From Planococcus citri (taxonomy: Eukaryota > Arthropoda > Insecta > Hemiptera > Pseudococcidae), in NCBI RefSeq assembly GCF_950023065.1, contig NC_088680.1, positions 68,423,350 to 68,487,349 of the forward strand: a DNA stretch of 64,000 nucleotides, written 5' to 3'. A program made the position numbers and the translations under genes. The notes beneath the pieces were generated by a model. The model was given only the letters and a program-made list of their open reading frames with translations. It had not been told where the DNA came from and did no database searches. Positions 25,201 to 37,064 of the stretch are shown piece after piece (positions within the stretch are counted from its first letter, which is position 1; every line of letters starts with the position of its first letter).

Positions 25201-28200
25201 GAAACTTCAAAAATGCCAAGACTATGGCGACAGGCACATGTTATTGCATTACAGAAACCAGGCAAACATGCAAATGACCCAAAGAGTTACAGGCCTATCT
25301 CCTTGTTATGTCATCTATACAAGATTTTTGAAAGCGTCATTTTAAATCGCATGGCTGACTACATAGATGAGGGGCTAATCAGACAGCAGGTGGGATTAAG
25401 ACCAGGAAAATCATGCACTGGCCAGATAGTACACTTAACACAGCACATTGAAGATGGCTTTGAAAAGAAGAAAGTCACTAGAGTAGTCAGGGATTGTACT
25501 CAAATTTTTCTCAAAAAAAGTAACTTTAGTAACCAAAAAAGCTGGAAAAAGTAACCAAAAAGTATCCAAAAAAGTGACCAAAAAAATGTTCAATGTAAAA
25601 AGAGGGGAGGTGACCAAAATTCTCCCAACAGTTCACGCTAGATTCTCCCAAATTTGTACTCTAGACTCAACTCTCCCCCCCCAACAAGATTTTTCCAAAT
25701 AATTGGTCAGATATGGTTCGAACCATTTTTCAATTAAACAAAAGTCGGAAACAAAAATAGCGATAAAAAATGCATTTGAATTTTTTTATTGATTGGATTA
25801 TGTTTTTGGAATTTGAGTTGATTTTTCCATTTTAGGAAATGTTTGAAAAGTTCAGTAGCAGAATTCAAATCTGCCCAAACGAAGCTAGGGCGGAAGCTGC
25901 GAAAAATTTATGATTCGAAACATAAAACAACCTCATTTTTTATGCAAAACATTGATTTTCATGGCTTTAAAATTTTCAAATTTTAAAAGTTTTCAGAAAA
26001 TGACATATACCCGGGTATTTGTCATTTGTAAAAATATGAGTAAAAGCTCGAGCAAAGCGAGGGCGAAAGCTGCAAAAATTGATAATATGAGACACAAAAC
26101 AAAGTCATTCCTGATGATGTAAGTAGAAGGGCAAAAGCTTTTGAAAATTCGCAATTCCTGAAAGGTAAGATGGCATTATTTTTGATGAAAAGAAAAGAGT
26201 TCTGGGAAAAATTTTGAAGAAAAAAAAGGAAATTAGTGAAAAAACTCAGAAAAAGTAACTTTTATTAACCAAAATTTACTAGTAACTTTAGTACCTTGGT
26301 TACTTAAAAAGTAACCAAGTACAATCCCTGAGTAGTGTTTGTCGACCTCACAGCAGCTTTTGACACAGTGAGCCACCTATTGGTGTCAAAACATATCGAT
26401 AGTATCGATACTTGGCTGTATTCGATACTTATCGATACTTTTTGAGCGAGTATCAAATACAAAATTACGTTAAAATTTAGCAAAACTGGTGCAAAATATT
26501 GTTTGAGCCTCCTCAAAATGTGAGTAAAATCATGAAAAAAACAAAAATTACCAAAAACAGTTCAAATTTTTGTGATATTCCAGCTGTTGTCAAATCATCA
26601 CTGTATTTTTCATTTTTTCCTCTGGGCCTTGGCCCATAGTGAAAAAAACCAGGCAAAAGTGTGAAAAATTGGAGTATTGATTAGTGTCGATACTTTTGGA
26701 GAATCATTCGATACTAATCAATACCTTTTTTCGGCGATACTTGACACCACTAGTGCCACCGACTGCCTTACAAAGGATTTTAAATTTACACAGATAGTCA
26801 CTATGTTGATGAAAGACAGAAAAGATTCTATGTGACACTCAACTCAATGGTAAAAACAGCACCTGGAGGTGGCAAAAGAATGGATTGTCTCAGGGCAGTG
26901 TTATGTCACCAATTCTCTTCAACATTTACACCAATGACCAACCAATTGGACCCGATACTAACCACTTTCTGTATGCAGATGATCTTGCACGAACTGCCCA
27001 ACATGATACATTTGCGGAGGTGGAGGACACACTAAACCAGACTATAGAAGAACTGGACACATACTATAAAGATAACCACCTCAAAACCAAATCCAACAAA
27101 GACGGAGACATGCTCTTCTCATCTCAGAAATCGTGAAGCAAAGCGACAATTGAATATTCAATGGGGTGGAACAGAGCTGAAGCATGCAGATAACCCCAAA
27201 TACCTGAGTGTAACTCTAGATAGGTCCTTGACCTACAAAAGGCACTGTGAGGCAATTAAAATGAAAGTTGCAGCCAGAACAAATATAATTCGCAAACTAG
27301 CAGGCAGCAGTTGGGGAGCTAAGCCCAAAGGTTCGTGAGCATCTGCACTGGCACTGTGCTATTCAGTGGGAGAGTATGCCTGCCCTGTTTGGAGTTGTTC
27401 AGCACATGCAAGCAAAGCTGTTGATATACCCTTAAACGAAGCATGTAGATTGGTGACAGGGTGCTTACACCCAACACCACTGAATAACCTATATGAGTTG
27501 AATGGAATTGCCCCACCAACAGTCAGACGTGAAGTTGCATCCATGGTAGAGAAGACAAAGATGCTAAAGAATCTGCTGCATCCTATGTATGGATATGAAG
27601 AACTGGCAGAAAGAAACCCACCTCAGATCTAGACACAGTTTCATGAAAACAGTTGAACTAAAAGATACTCCTAGCATAGATAGATGTTGCATATGGAATG
27701 CAGGTAGCCAGGGGAGAACTAGGCAGGAAGCCCTAACAAGCGGATAGTACTTGAAATATGGACTGTGGAAAACACTAAACAGATTGAGGAGCGGAGTCAC
27801 AAGGTCAAAGTACAACCTTCATAGATGGCAGTTGGCTGATGATGATCTGTGTGAATGTGGCGATGTTCAGACTGACAGACACTTATTTGAGTGTGAATTA
27901 TCAGGAAAAATCGATCCTGGAAAATTAAATGGGACACTTGATGATGAAGCAGTTAGATTCCTGGAGTACTAGCAGGGGAAGGGTATTTAGATTTAGATGT
28001 AGATTGAGATTTAGATTGAGTTTTTCATGTCAATTTAGGCATGTCGACCAGATACGAGAAAAAATGAATAAATAAAACCAGTAAAAAGCTCACTTCTTGT
28101 TCTCGTTGTTTCTTTTCCTCTTCTAGCGTTTGTTTGAGTTCTGAATTTTGTCTATCGAACTCGGCCAAATGTTGCTGAGTTTGTAATAAGACGTTTTTCA

Positions 28201-30103
28201 ACTGCTGTTTATCATCTAGATGACATTGGCATTGAACTTCGAGCTCTAGATAATTTTCACGCATTTTATGCAATTCGTTACTCAATCTGGCTGCGTCTTC
28301 TTTGCTTTTTTCACATTTATATTCCATATCGTTTATGGCGGATTTGGCGTTGTTTCGAGCAACCTAAGGAATTCGCAAAATATATTTAAAATGTACAAAA
28401 TGAGTGGGAAGGGGAAAAAGAGAAGGATATGATTCTCACTCTGCATTCTTCTTGAACATGAAGCAATTGTTCTTTCAATTTGGTTACTTCGCACATGCTT
28501 TTTGATAACTGTTCTTGCAACGAAGCTGACTGAATTTCTAAATGATCTTTTTCTTTACGAAGCACATCGATCATATCGTCCAATTTACCTTTATCGCCTT
28601 GTTTTTCGCGAGCTTCTTCCAATTCTTCGATCTGAAACAATCGACGATTAGAAACACTACTCTATGCTCAATTTACGACGAATAATACCGAACGAGAAGC
28701 TTACTTTAGATCTCGCATTCTCCAAAAAGGTGGTTAATCTCTTAATTTCTATATTTTTGCAAGAGCTATCTTCTTTGGCGAGAGTTAACTCGTGCTCGAG
28801 CTGCTTTCTTTCGGCGTTGGTCGCATCGACGGTGGATTCGAGTAAATGAACGCGTTCTCTGAGAGAATTTGATTCTTGTTTTTGAACCTCGAGTCCTCTA
28901 TTGAGTTCTTCCACATCGTTCATCAATTCTTTCTGTTTAACTAAGAGGAATTCGCGTTCTTGTTGGCCATCCTGTGAAATGAAACAAATTAGAATCACAT
29001 AATCGACTACAAAATCGCAAATCTACGAAAAATTACCTTTAGTAAAGTGACAAGTTTTTGTTCACGTTCGTAAAAAGAAGTCTCTGATTTGCTCGGATCT
29101 AATAGCAACTCCTGTAGGGTGTCTACTTTACTCCTGGCATCTTCTAATTTCTCAGTTTGACGACACAAGGATTCCAATAGAACGCCTTTTTCCTCTCCTA
29201 ATCTTTCGTTATCATTTTGAAGTTCACTCAGCTGCACTTGCAGATCAGCTAGTTCTTGCAAAGTTGCTTGTAACTCTTCACTAGTGCTGTAATGAGTTTC
29301 CTCCATCTGCATAATTCTATCTTGCAAACAAGCCACTGATACTTCGCTAAGACTACTACTGGAATGTTTATCCCATCCTGGTGCGTTGAGCATTTCCTAA
29401 AACATATTAAGTATATTTTTATCATTACGTTGTTCATTTTGAGCATCATCGATCTCGAGTAATCTTACAGTGCTTCCTGAAGGTGGGGCGATCGAAGCTG
29501 GAGCCGAATTAGGTAGTTTTTTGCATCGTCCAAAGTCCGGATTTTCGACATCACTCGAAGGTGGTAATGTTCCAACGTTACCGATACGTAATAAAATGCT
29601 GTTCTGTATTTCTTCTTTTTGCATCTGTACAAAAGGTAACAGTTTAATCGAGTATTAATCGTAGGAATGATGTTCGCAGATAGGCTTACCTTTAGTGCTT
29701 CGATTTCTTCGTTCAACGACTCCAGTTCACCGTGAGTTTTGATCAGCTCTTGTAAAGTAGTCTCCAAGTTACTTTTTTCTTTCAACGCAGCCTGTAGTTG
29801 TGATTTTATGCTCTCGAATTCGTCGTCTTTTATCAAATGATCCGCATTACTCACAACGTCGATAGCTCGTTCGGAGTATTTTTCAAGAGCCGCGTCGGTT
29901 TCCGATTTATTCACATTGAGACGATCATCGTTGCTTGGAACCAGTTGCTTCTCGCAGCCGTTGGCGTTATCATCGGAATTATTTGAATTTGGAGCAGCTC
30001 CAGTTTGGTTGGATTTTACGTTATCAGTGGTCTTATTTTTATAAATATTACTAGAGCTCGAAGAGCTGTGTCCTTTTCGGAATAACGTTTTAAACTTTAT
30101 CAT
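22271..30103 (-). CDS. SPECC1L: Cytospin-A/SPECC1L-like protein with C-terminal calponin-homology domain
   Basis: Cytoskeletal cross-linker; vertebrate members bind actin and stabilise microtubules at adhesions and the spindle. Exons: 29690-30103, 29469-29624, 29037-29396, 28705-28971, 28440-28631, 28094-28363, 23429-23591, 23162-23356, 22980-23084, 22795-22908, 22452-22726, 22271-22378. The first six junctions are phase 0, all others agree, and the total is 872 aa plus stop, shorter than the roughly 1,100 aa of vertebrate SPECC1L. The N-terminus is Ser/Asn-rich. Residues about 90-600 are heptad-rich coiled coil. AEWKQFQDDLL and RLSVKSLIESIESATKQAK are recognisable family blocks. The CH domain (about 760-868) contains GGSKRNALLKWCQ, NIDITNFSSSWNDGMALC and ERPDWNQVMAYV. 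The 4.5-kb intron 23592-28093 holds a LINE on the opposite strand. Confidence 0.95.
25488..26330. mobile_element. hAT-like nonautonomous element inside the LINE
   Basis: An 843-bp segment bounded by CAGGGATTGTACTC and ...GTACAATCCCTG, flanked by GAGTAGT on both sides (7 of 8 bases if the duplication is 8 bp). Removing it plus one flank rejoins the reverse transcriptase frame across ...VTRV and VFVDLTAAFD. Both ends carry AAAAAGTAAC / GTTACTTTTT words. The same ends occur at about 1829 and 6705 in the FASN intron. Noncoding. Confidence 0.75.
26378..26752. mobile_element. 375-bp hAT MITE with three TATCGATA motifs
   Basis: Ends are TATTGGTGTCAA and the complement of TAGTGGTGTCAA. The flanks are GAGCCACC (26370-26377) and GTGCCACC (26753-26760), 7 of 8 identical, which suggests hAT. 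Excision with one flank restores the reverse transcriptase region after DTVSH. Near the left end the octamer TATCGATA appears at 26394-26401, 26403-26410 and 26430-26437, and the right half has looser GATACT repeats. Confidence 0.78.
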
Positions 30104-30562
30104 TTTACATAGATTCTTTTTACTGGAATTATTACAAAGTCATCACTTTTATCGCGAAAATGATTAGAAAATATGATTTTTTTTACTATGATTCATTTCA
30201 AAATAATTCTAATTCATTATTCATCGATTCATTGTTTTTATGTTAAAAGCGATAATTCGATTATCGATAATCGAAAAAAATCGATTATTCGAGTGAAAAA
30301 CGAAACAGGCCTGGTGAAAAACGAGATTGAAACGCAGTTCTTAAAATTTCCGCTAGGTTCGCTGTTGTCGTTTCGAAAGTGTTTGGTGTTTTTCACCAGG
30401 CTGGTGGACTTTATTGCGGTATCGTTGATTAGTTTTAATGGCGGACGCGCAATTTTTTTTTTCGTTGTGAAAATTTAATTTAAATTTCACTTCTTTTATC
30501 GTGAATTGTGTAATTATTTGTGTTTTATGTATTATTCTGCATCATTTCTGTGAATTGGAACA
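30104..30562. promoter_or_regulatory. Divergent promoter region between cytospin and PPM1D-like genes
   Basis: Only 459 bp separate the two start codons, which point away from each other, so both promoters and both 5' leaders must fit here unless distal noncoding exons exist. There is no convincing TATA box for either side. A perfect TATCGATA lies at 30262-30269. A 15-bp inverted pair (CCTGGTGAAAAAC at about 30310 and GTTTTTCACCAGG at about 30388) lies between it and the phosphatase start. Confidence 0.6.
30262..30269. promoter_or_regulatory. DRE-like TATCGATA site
   Basis: Perfect self-complementary octamer inside a longer A/T palindrome (GATTATCGATAATC). TATCGATA is the site of the insect factor DREF, common in promoters of housekeeping and growth genes. 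Its place in a TATA-less divergent promoter fits that role, which is inferred here. Confidence 0.55.
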
Positions 30563-33500
30563 ATGTCTGGAATCGGTGTCAATCTACGCGTGACAGGTCA
30601 TTGTAGCCAAGGTGGACGTAAATATATGGAAGATACTTTCTCCGTCGCTTATCAACAAACTGAAGATTTGAAAGATTTAGAATACGCTTATTTCGGTATA
30701 TTCGACGGTCACGGAGGTCCGGAAGCTGCTCTATATGCCAAAGATCATCTAATAGATTCGATTGTATCGCAAAGTTGCTTCTGGTCGACTAACGACGATG
30801 ATGTTTTACGAGCTATACGTGACGGTTATATTCAAACTCATTATACGATGTGGAAACATCATGGTTAGTTTTAAAGCTTTCAATTGCGATATTTGAGTTA
30901 TTAAACACGTACGAAGGATTCTCAGCAATCTGTATTGCTCTTTTGGTGTTTTTATTGTGTTACATAATCACCCTCATCGTGAAATCGACGATATTTCAAC
31001 ACTTGGTATTTTGTGTTTTTAGAAAGTTGGCCACGAACAGCCTCTGGGTTACCGAGCACGTCGGGTACGACGGCGACCGTTGCTTTCATCAAAAGAGGCA
31101 AAATTTACGTCGGCCATGTCGGAGATTCTTGTATAGTTCTCGGATATCAAGAAAAAGGTTCATTTTCATATCAGACATTAACGTTTATACTGTGACCTCG
31201 ATTTGGAAATTTCTAAATATAACCGTTTTTGCACTTTGTAGGAGAAAAAGCTTGGAAAGCTAAACCACTGACGATTGATCATAAACCAGAAACACGTTTG
31301 GAAATAGACAGAATTATGGAATGTGGTGGAAAAGTTGTCACGAAATCAGGTGTGCCTCGAGTGGTTTGGAATAGACCTAGGTTAGGTCATAAAGGTCCAG
31401 TTCGAAGGTCTACGCATATCGACGAGATACCTTTCTTAGCTGTAGCACGAGCATTAGGTGTGTTGAGGAGCTTTCCTTATCCTTGGAGATATTTTTTCAT
31501 TTTTTTAATCGAATCGTACTTATTTTTAGGTGACTTTTGGAGTTATAATTCAACGTCGAATAAGTTCGTCGTGTCTCCGGAACCCGATGTGAATGTGTAT
31601 CCTGTCGATGTGGAATCATTTAGGTGTTTAATTTTGGGCACCGATGGTCTGTGGAATATGTTATCTCCGGCTGTTGCTGTTGCCATTGTACAAGCTACAG
31701 AGAATCATAACAAGAAACAAGATATTTATCCGTCGGATCAATTCGTTATGCAATATGTACGTTTTAATTTGCTAGTTTTACGAGACTATTTAACGTGGAA
31801 ATTTAATGGAGATGTTTCATGTTACAGAATAAAGAGTGGCTTAATCCGTCTAAGATGCTGGTTGACAAAGCGGTCAAAAGATGGGCAATGGCTAAGCAAA
31901 GAGCTGATAACACGAGTGTCGTTACGTTGATGTTAGATCCTCCTGGGCCTCCTAAAACTCAAGTGTGTATCGTACCAAATTGGAAAATATTCTTTCGAAT
32001 TAATTTTTTTCTAATCTGTAATATTTTTTGATCCAGTTACTGGTGAATCAGAAACATACTTTGATGATCAAAGAAGACGAACTCCAAACCAGCATATTCT
32101 CCGACCATAATGCCTACAGACAAGATACATCTTATTGTTCGAGATTACACTCATCTACACCCAATTTGAATCCTTCTTCTGGAGTAGCTATTTTTACGAG
32201 GTATCCTACGATGGATATTAACCAAGAATCCGGACTCTACTCGCCTGCAACGTATCATAATTCGTCGAACGGTCTGAGGAACGCGGAATCATCGCTCAAT
32301 TCTAATTTAACGTAAGATTAACACTATTTCGACGCTCAAATGGAGTTTTTTGGACTCGTTATTACTCTAGTTTTTGGTTTTCAGGGTTTTAATCGACAGA
32401 AGCGATAATTTCAAGATAGATGTAGGATCCGAACACAGCGTTCTTTCGCATTCGAGGAATGAAATCAATGATTCTGTTCAAGTAAATGATACTTCGAGTT
32501 CGTTTCAAGATAGCTTAGATGTTACGATTGTGAACACAACGCCGCAGACGTCGAGTTCTCCGAATTCGTGCGATAAACGAAAACACATCGGGACGAATTT
32601 GATCACGGATTCGTACAATTTTCGATTAAAGCAAAAATTAAGGTATGTGGTTTCCGGAAGATACAGTCCGGCATATGACAATAGGAGTAATTACACCCCC
32701 CCCCCACCCCGCCGATCCTCCTGGACAACTTTTCTTGAAGGGGACATCCTAAGGAACATTTTAAAGCGAACTTGCCCAAAAAAAGTTGGCCTTACTTACA
32801 AAATGACGGCCATTTTGATTGACAGGTCAGCCAAAATCGCAGATTTTGCGTTTCAACATAGGACTTGCACGACATTTTTCAAATTTTACAAAGGTAGATC
32901 GAAAGATCATGCAAAAATTCATCATTTGTCAAAATTTCCAGTGCTAAAGCGCGTTTTTTGATTTTTGGTGAATTTTTGAAAATCCAATTTAGGCCAAAAA
33001 TGAGGGGAAAAATCAAAATTTTACCAAATTGACCAAGAAGGCTGAAATTTGGGATTTAGCCTATTTTCGACATGCCAAATCGATTGGAAACGGTTTCAAC
33101 CCGTTTTGAGCAGTTCTGGAGCCTCCAGCAGATTTTTGAAACTCGAAATTCCCACAAAATTCCATGAAATTGAAGTTGTAAAGCTGAAATTTATTCTAAA
33201 AATTAAATTCAATACGCTACGAAGTACTGCAGGTGAATTTCAAGTCGTTTTGGAGCCTCCAGCAGATTTTTGAAACTTTAAATTTTCACAAAATTTCATC
33301 AATGTAGATGGAAAGCTGAAATTTACTCTACACTCCAATTTTAACACTCTCTAATGACGACTTCGGGTGTGTTCAAGTCATTTTAGAGCCTCCAGCGACT
33401 TTTTTAAAAATTACTGGAGCCTCCAGTAGATTTTTGAAACTTGAAATTCCCACAACATTAATTTATCAAATGGACTTGGCAAGCTGAAATTTACTTCGCA

Positions 33501-35124
33501 GACTACATAGCGGTTTCAAATGGTTTTGAAGCTTCCAGCTACTTGTAGAAAATTTCAGTTTTCCAAAAAAACGTCATACAACCTTTCAAAAAGTCGCTGG
33601 AGGCTCCAAAACGACTTGAAATCCACCAGCAGTCAACTTCGTAGCGCATTCAAATCAGTTTGCAGAATGAATTTCGACTCTCCATCTCAGTTTGATGAAA
33701 TTTTGGGGAAATTTCAAGTTTCAAAAATCCACTGGAGGCTCCAGTAATTTTTAAAAAAGTCGCTGGAGGATCTAAAGTGACTTTAACACACCTGAAGTCG
33801 TCTTTTGAGAGTGTTAAAATTGGAGTGTAGAGTAAATTTCAGCTTTACATCTCCATTTGATGAAATTTTATTAAAATTTAAAGTTTCCAAAATCTGCTGG
33901 AGGCTTCAGGAATTTTCAAAAAGTCGCTGTAGGCTCCAAAACGACTCGAAATTCACCTGCAGTACTTCGTAGCGTATTGAATTTGGTTTTTAGAATAAAT
34001 TTCAGCTTTACAACTCCAATTTTGTGGGAATTTCGAGTTTCAAAAATCTGCTGGAGGCTCCAGAACTGCTCAAAACGGGTTGAAACCGTTTCCAATCGAT
34101 TTGGCATGTCGAAAATAGGGTATATCCCAAATTTCAGCTTTCTTGGTCAATTTGGTAAAATTTTGATTTTTTCCCTCATTTTTAGCTTAAATTGAATTTT
34201 CAAAAATTCACCAAAAATCAAAAAACGCGCTTTAGCACTTGAAATTTTGACAAATGATGAATTTTTGCATGATCTTTCGATCTACCTTTGTAAAATTTGA
34301 AAAATTTCGTGCAAGTCCTAAGTTGAAACGCAAAATCTGCGATTTTGGCTGACCTGTCCTTTAAAATGTTCCTTAGGATGTTCCCTTTAGGAAAAAATGT
34401 CCCGGAGGATCGGGGGCGGGGGTGCAATTACTCCTATTGTCATATGCCGGACTAATAGTCGATATTTTCAATTTTGCAACTTTTTTCAAATATCGATGAA
34501 TTTTTGAAACAGGTTACCAGAAAAAGAAGAAGAAAGAATGAGCGACGTGGAAAATATCGAACAATTTTCACAAAGGTGGAAAGATACACCTTCGTCTAGT
34601 TCGCAGTCGAGTTTAAGGAAGAGTAAATCGAAACGTCGAAAGTACAGTTTCGAACAACAGAACAAAGATATCCACTGGAGATGTTTAAGTGCCCCTGTAT
34701 CGTTAGTTTCATCAGGTACGTTGATCCTTTCACATCGAAATATTATAATAATTCATTCGAATATTTTGCTAATCATTTTTCACCCACTTCAGATAAACAT
34801 CTAAATTCGAAATCGACCAAGCCTCAAGAAACCACCACCCGAATCCTACGCTCAGATACTCTAGCCAATACACCGGTGAGAACGCTGCGTTCGCGAAATA
34901 TAGATTTAACCACAGTAATCAACAAACCAAAGACCGAAGACCCGAAAGCCACCAAGATTCTTTCCAAATCTTGCTTGCAACGTTCAATTAGTCCTAAATC
35001 GAAATGCGTTCGTTCGTCTTCATACTCGTGCCCTTCGAACAAAAAATTAACCAGAATGTCGTCTTTCTCAGCGTCGTCATCAATTACAACGCGTCGAAGC
35101 GCCTCTAAACGAATTATAAAGTGA
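30563..35124 (+). CDS. PPM1D: PPM1D/WIP1-like PP2C serine/threonine phosphatase
   Basis: Metal-dependent protein phosphatase; vertebrate PPM1D is nuclear and switches off p53, ATM and p38 stress signalling. Exons: 30563-30863, 31023-31157, 31242-31457, 31530-31756, 31828-31962, 32037-32311, 32385-32642, 34513-34715, 34793-35124. Phases agree throughout and the product is 693 aa. PP2C motifs: RKYMED (19-24), FDGHGG (metal-binding Asp48), GLPSTSGTTATV, VGHVGDS, KPETRLEIDRI, ARALGDFWSY, ILGTDGLWNM and RADNTSVV. RPRLGHKGPVRRST is a basic loop that, to my knowledge, sets PPM1D apart from other PP2Cs. After about residue 338 the tail is Ser/Asn-rich and unlike anything I recognise, with basic clusters (KSKSKRRK and a Ser/Arg/Lys-rich C-terminus) that may act in nuclear import. 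Intron 7 carries a 1.8-kb fold-back element. It shares a short promoter with the cytospin gene. Confidence 0.94.
32666..34453. repeat. Fold-back element, family B, within a PPM1D intron
   Basis: Inverted repeat of 1,788 bp starting AGTCCGGCATATGACAATAG and ending with its complement. The arms of about 890 bp stay close in sequence from end to centre (about 33.56 kb). Matching pairs include GATTTTTGGTGAATTTTTGA, CTGGAGCCTCCAGCAGATTT and GGTAGATCGAAAGATCATGC with their complements. Within each arm a TCTGGAGCCTCCAG-centred block repeats two to four times. It lies in intron 32643-34512, so it is transcribed with the gene. A single arm recurs at 41478-41960. Confidence 0.9.
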
Positions 35125-36004
35125 TTTTATCGTGTTGATTGTTTCTTTTTATAAATGTACGTGTGTGTGTGTGTTCGTTATTTTGTATTATCAATGTGTT
35201 GTGTGATCGGCATTTTACACATTTTTAGTTTTGTATTGATCATTGTGTTTTTTCCTGTATGTTTTTTGTGTACTGTGTATCATGCCGCGGACAGTTTGAA
35301 TTGTTGATTATCCCCCTCCCCCTCTCTCCCCATTGTTAGCTTAGTTTTTATTCGTTTTATCGAATAGGTAAATATGAGAAGAGAATACTTCGTTTATTTT
35401 TCATAATAACGATGAAGTTTAAAATTTTATTTTTTGTGATATTTTATTAACGTATCAAAAATGAATTTTGAAATTGTCGAATGTCGACGTCGTCGACGTT
35501 GACAAATGCGGTAGTATGGATTAATTGCTGTGATCTATTTTATTATTTATTACGACTAAAAATGTATTGCGGCGCAATAATTCTCGTAATCGTGTTTAAA
35601 TAATTTTACAATTTTGAAAAAGAATTTGCAATTCCACATTAGCAGCTCAGTTATGTCTATCGCATTTTTTTTACACTACTTATATAAGCACTCTGAGAGG
35701 TTTTTATTTTAAATTTTATTTTCATAGTTTAACGCTACTATTAAGGATAGATGATTTTTTTTGTTAATTTGGTCGAATCCAGAGCTTATAATTTATATTT
35801 TTTCATTGACGGTATTTCTGTGAAATTTCTAACTCAATGAGGTTTTTATTTTCTTTCAATTTGAAACGACTCGGTTAAAAATATAATTTTTTCGAATCAT
35901 TACTCGGTGATCTAAATATTTACGAATTTAATTTGTACTATTAGTGTATATTTTTTTAGCTAAAATATTGTCGCTTATTGCTTCTAAAACACAGACGAGT
36001 TTAT
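35125..36004 (+). other. Probable 3' untranslated region of the PPM1D-like gene
   Basis: AT-rich DNA after the TGA at 35122-35124, with a GTGTGTGTG run at 35161-35172. I could not fix a polyadenylation site. The following 650 bp may still be UTR and is duplicated elsewhere in the window. Confidence 0.4.
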
Positions 36005-36660
36005 CGAATTGTTGATATTTTCACACGAATGTTGCAATTGTATTTTGTAAATTGTAATTAGTGTATAAAATGATGAATTGTTTCATTTTATTTTTTATCG
36101 TATTTATTTATTTTTATTGTGTACAAATTTTGGTGAAAATATTTCCATGCATCGTGGTTTTATTTTGTTTTATCGTAGATTATGAAGAGTAATTAAATTC
36201 TTCGTAATTATTCGGTTGTTTTATTGTTTGCATTTTACGGCGTGATCTGTCGTTTGAATTGATCAGTTTGTGCTTGTTAATATGATTGGAGGGCTTTCGT
36301 CGTACATGGAAATGTATTGAAATTTGGTTTGAAAATTCAATCGATAGTACATTTTTGTGATATTTACAACTATCAACTTTTATTGATGAGATTCGAAAAA
36401 CCTTTGATTTTGAGGGTACAGAGCTCCGATTCCACCGCTCCCTTGCCACCATTATTGGTCACCAAAAATTTCCTGGAAATTGAAAAAATGACGTGTGGTT
36501 TGTTAGGGTTTTCAGAGCTCTGAAAAAATGAGATCCGTTGATTAGTTACATCGATTTTCTCCAACATCCCCCCACAAATTCTCATCAAAGCTTCGATTTT
36601 TGAATCGTAGTATTAATTCGTGAAATTATTCGAGCATAATATTTTATCCAATCTACCCTG
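36005..36660 (+). repeat. Duplicated segment, copy 1 (partner at 57075-57782 plus 59939-59985)
   Basis: From TCGAATTGTTGATATTTTCA to GAAAATTCCAACATC-type sequence and on to ATTCGAGCATAATATTTTAT, this matches the copy 21 kb away in the same orientation, with small deletions here (for example around 36330-36345). It follows the phosphatase gene, so it may be 3' UTR or downstream flank. Confidence 0.8.
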
Positions 36661-37015
36661 TCCTACAAATTAAATCTTCAAGACGTTCTTTCACAAACTT
36701 TAAACGCAATCACCTCGAAAACTGGTTTAAGCGCCGGAGGTACACATGTTATAGTTTTAAATTTAGAAACAAATGAGAATTTCCATCATTGTTAATTTAT
36801 AGTAGGTATTTGCATTAAGGGAATCCTCTTTGATGCCATTAAGAGGTTAACAAGGAAGTTGATTTATAGCAACGTGGTTTCAAATTCAGAGACGAATACA
36901 TTAAGAGTACGGCATCATTTATTCATTTCGTTGTCGTACTGGTCTCGTGGAGATGTTATAAGTATCTGCGCTTCTTTTCGTGCTGTATATGAATAGCAAC
37001 TCGAAAACACTCCTC

Positions 37016-37024
37016 TATTTAAAG
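37016..37024 (+). promoter_or_regulatory. TATA-like element of the protease gene
   Basis: TATTTAAAG lies about 49 bp upstream of the ATG at 37065, with TCAATCA about 30 bp downstream as a possible initiator. This implies a very short leader. It is a positional inference only. Confidence 0.45.
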
Positions 37025-37064
37025 CCGAGTTCGAGAGTTTCTTTTTGGTTTTTCAATCATCTCA

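Larger units (their letters stand above)
23640..28020 (+). pseudogene. Non-LTR retrotransposon (LINE) with APE endonuclease and reverse transcriptase, broken, in a cytospin intron
   Basis: Antisense to the host gene. The endonuclease starts near 23775 with LRIMSINIEGL and the catalytic QETH, followed by IVGDFNSHSVSWGY and NPDNIF. The reverse transcriptase includes NRKAAGVDNMYTEQIK, KSYRPISLLCHLYKIFE, FVDLTAAFDTVSH, LSQGSVMSPILFNIY and the catalytic FLYADD (about 26960-26985). A C-terminal Cys/His block (CECGDVQTDRHLFEC, about 27850) follows. Several stops and frameshifts, plus two inserted elements (25488-26330 and 26378-26752), make it inactive. The 3' end carries a short tail of TTTAGAT/GTAGATT repeats just before the coding exon at 28094. 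The 5' limit and any target duplication were not determined. Confidence 0.88.

Noticed and set aside
28994..29658. Plus-strand open frames over the cytospin coiled-coil exons
   Set aside because: Shadows of the real minus-strand exons, whose phases agree over six consecutive junctions.
30173..30478. 101-codon open frame between cytospin and PPM1D
   Set aside because: Covers the divergent promoter, AT-rich composition, no family resemblance.
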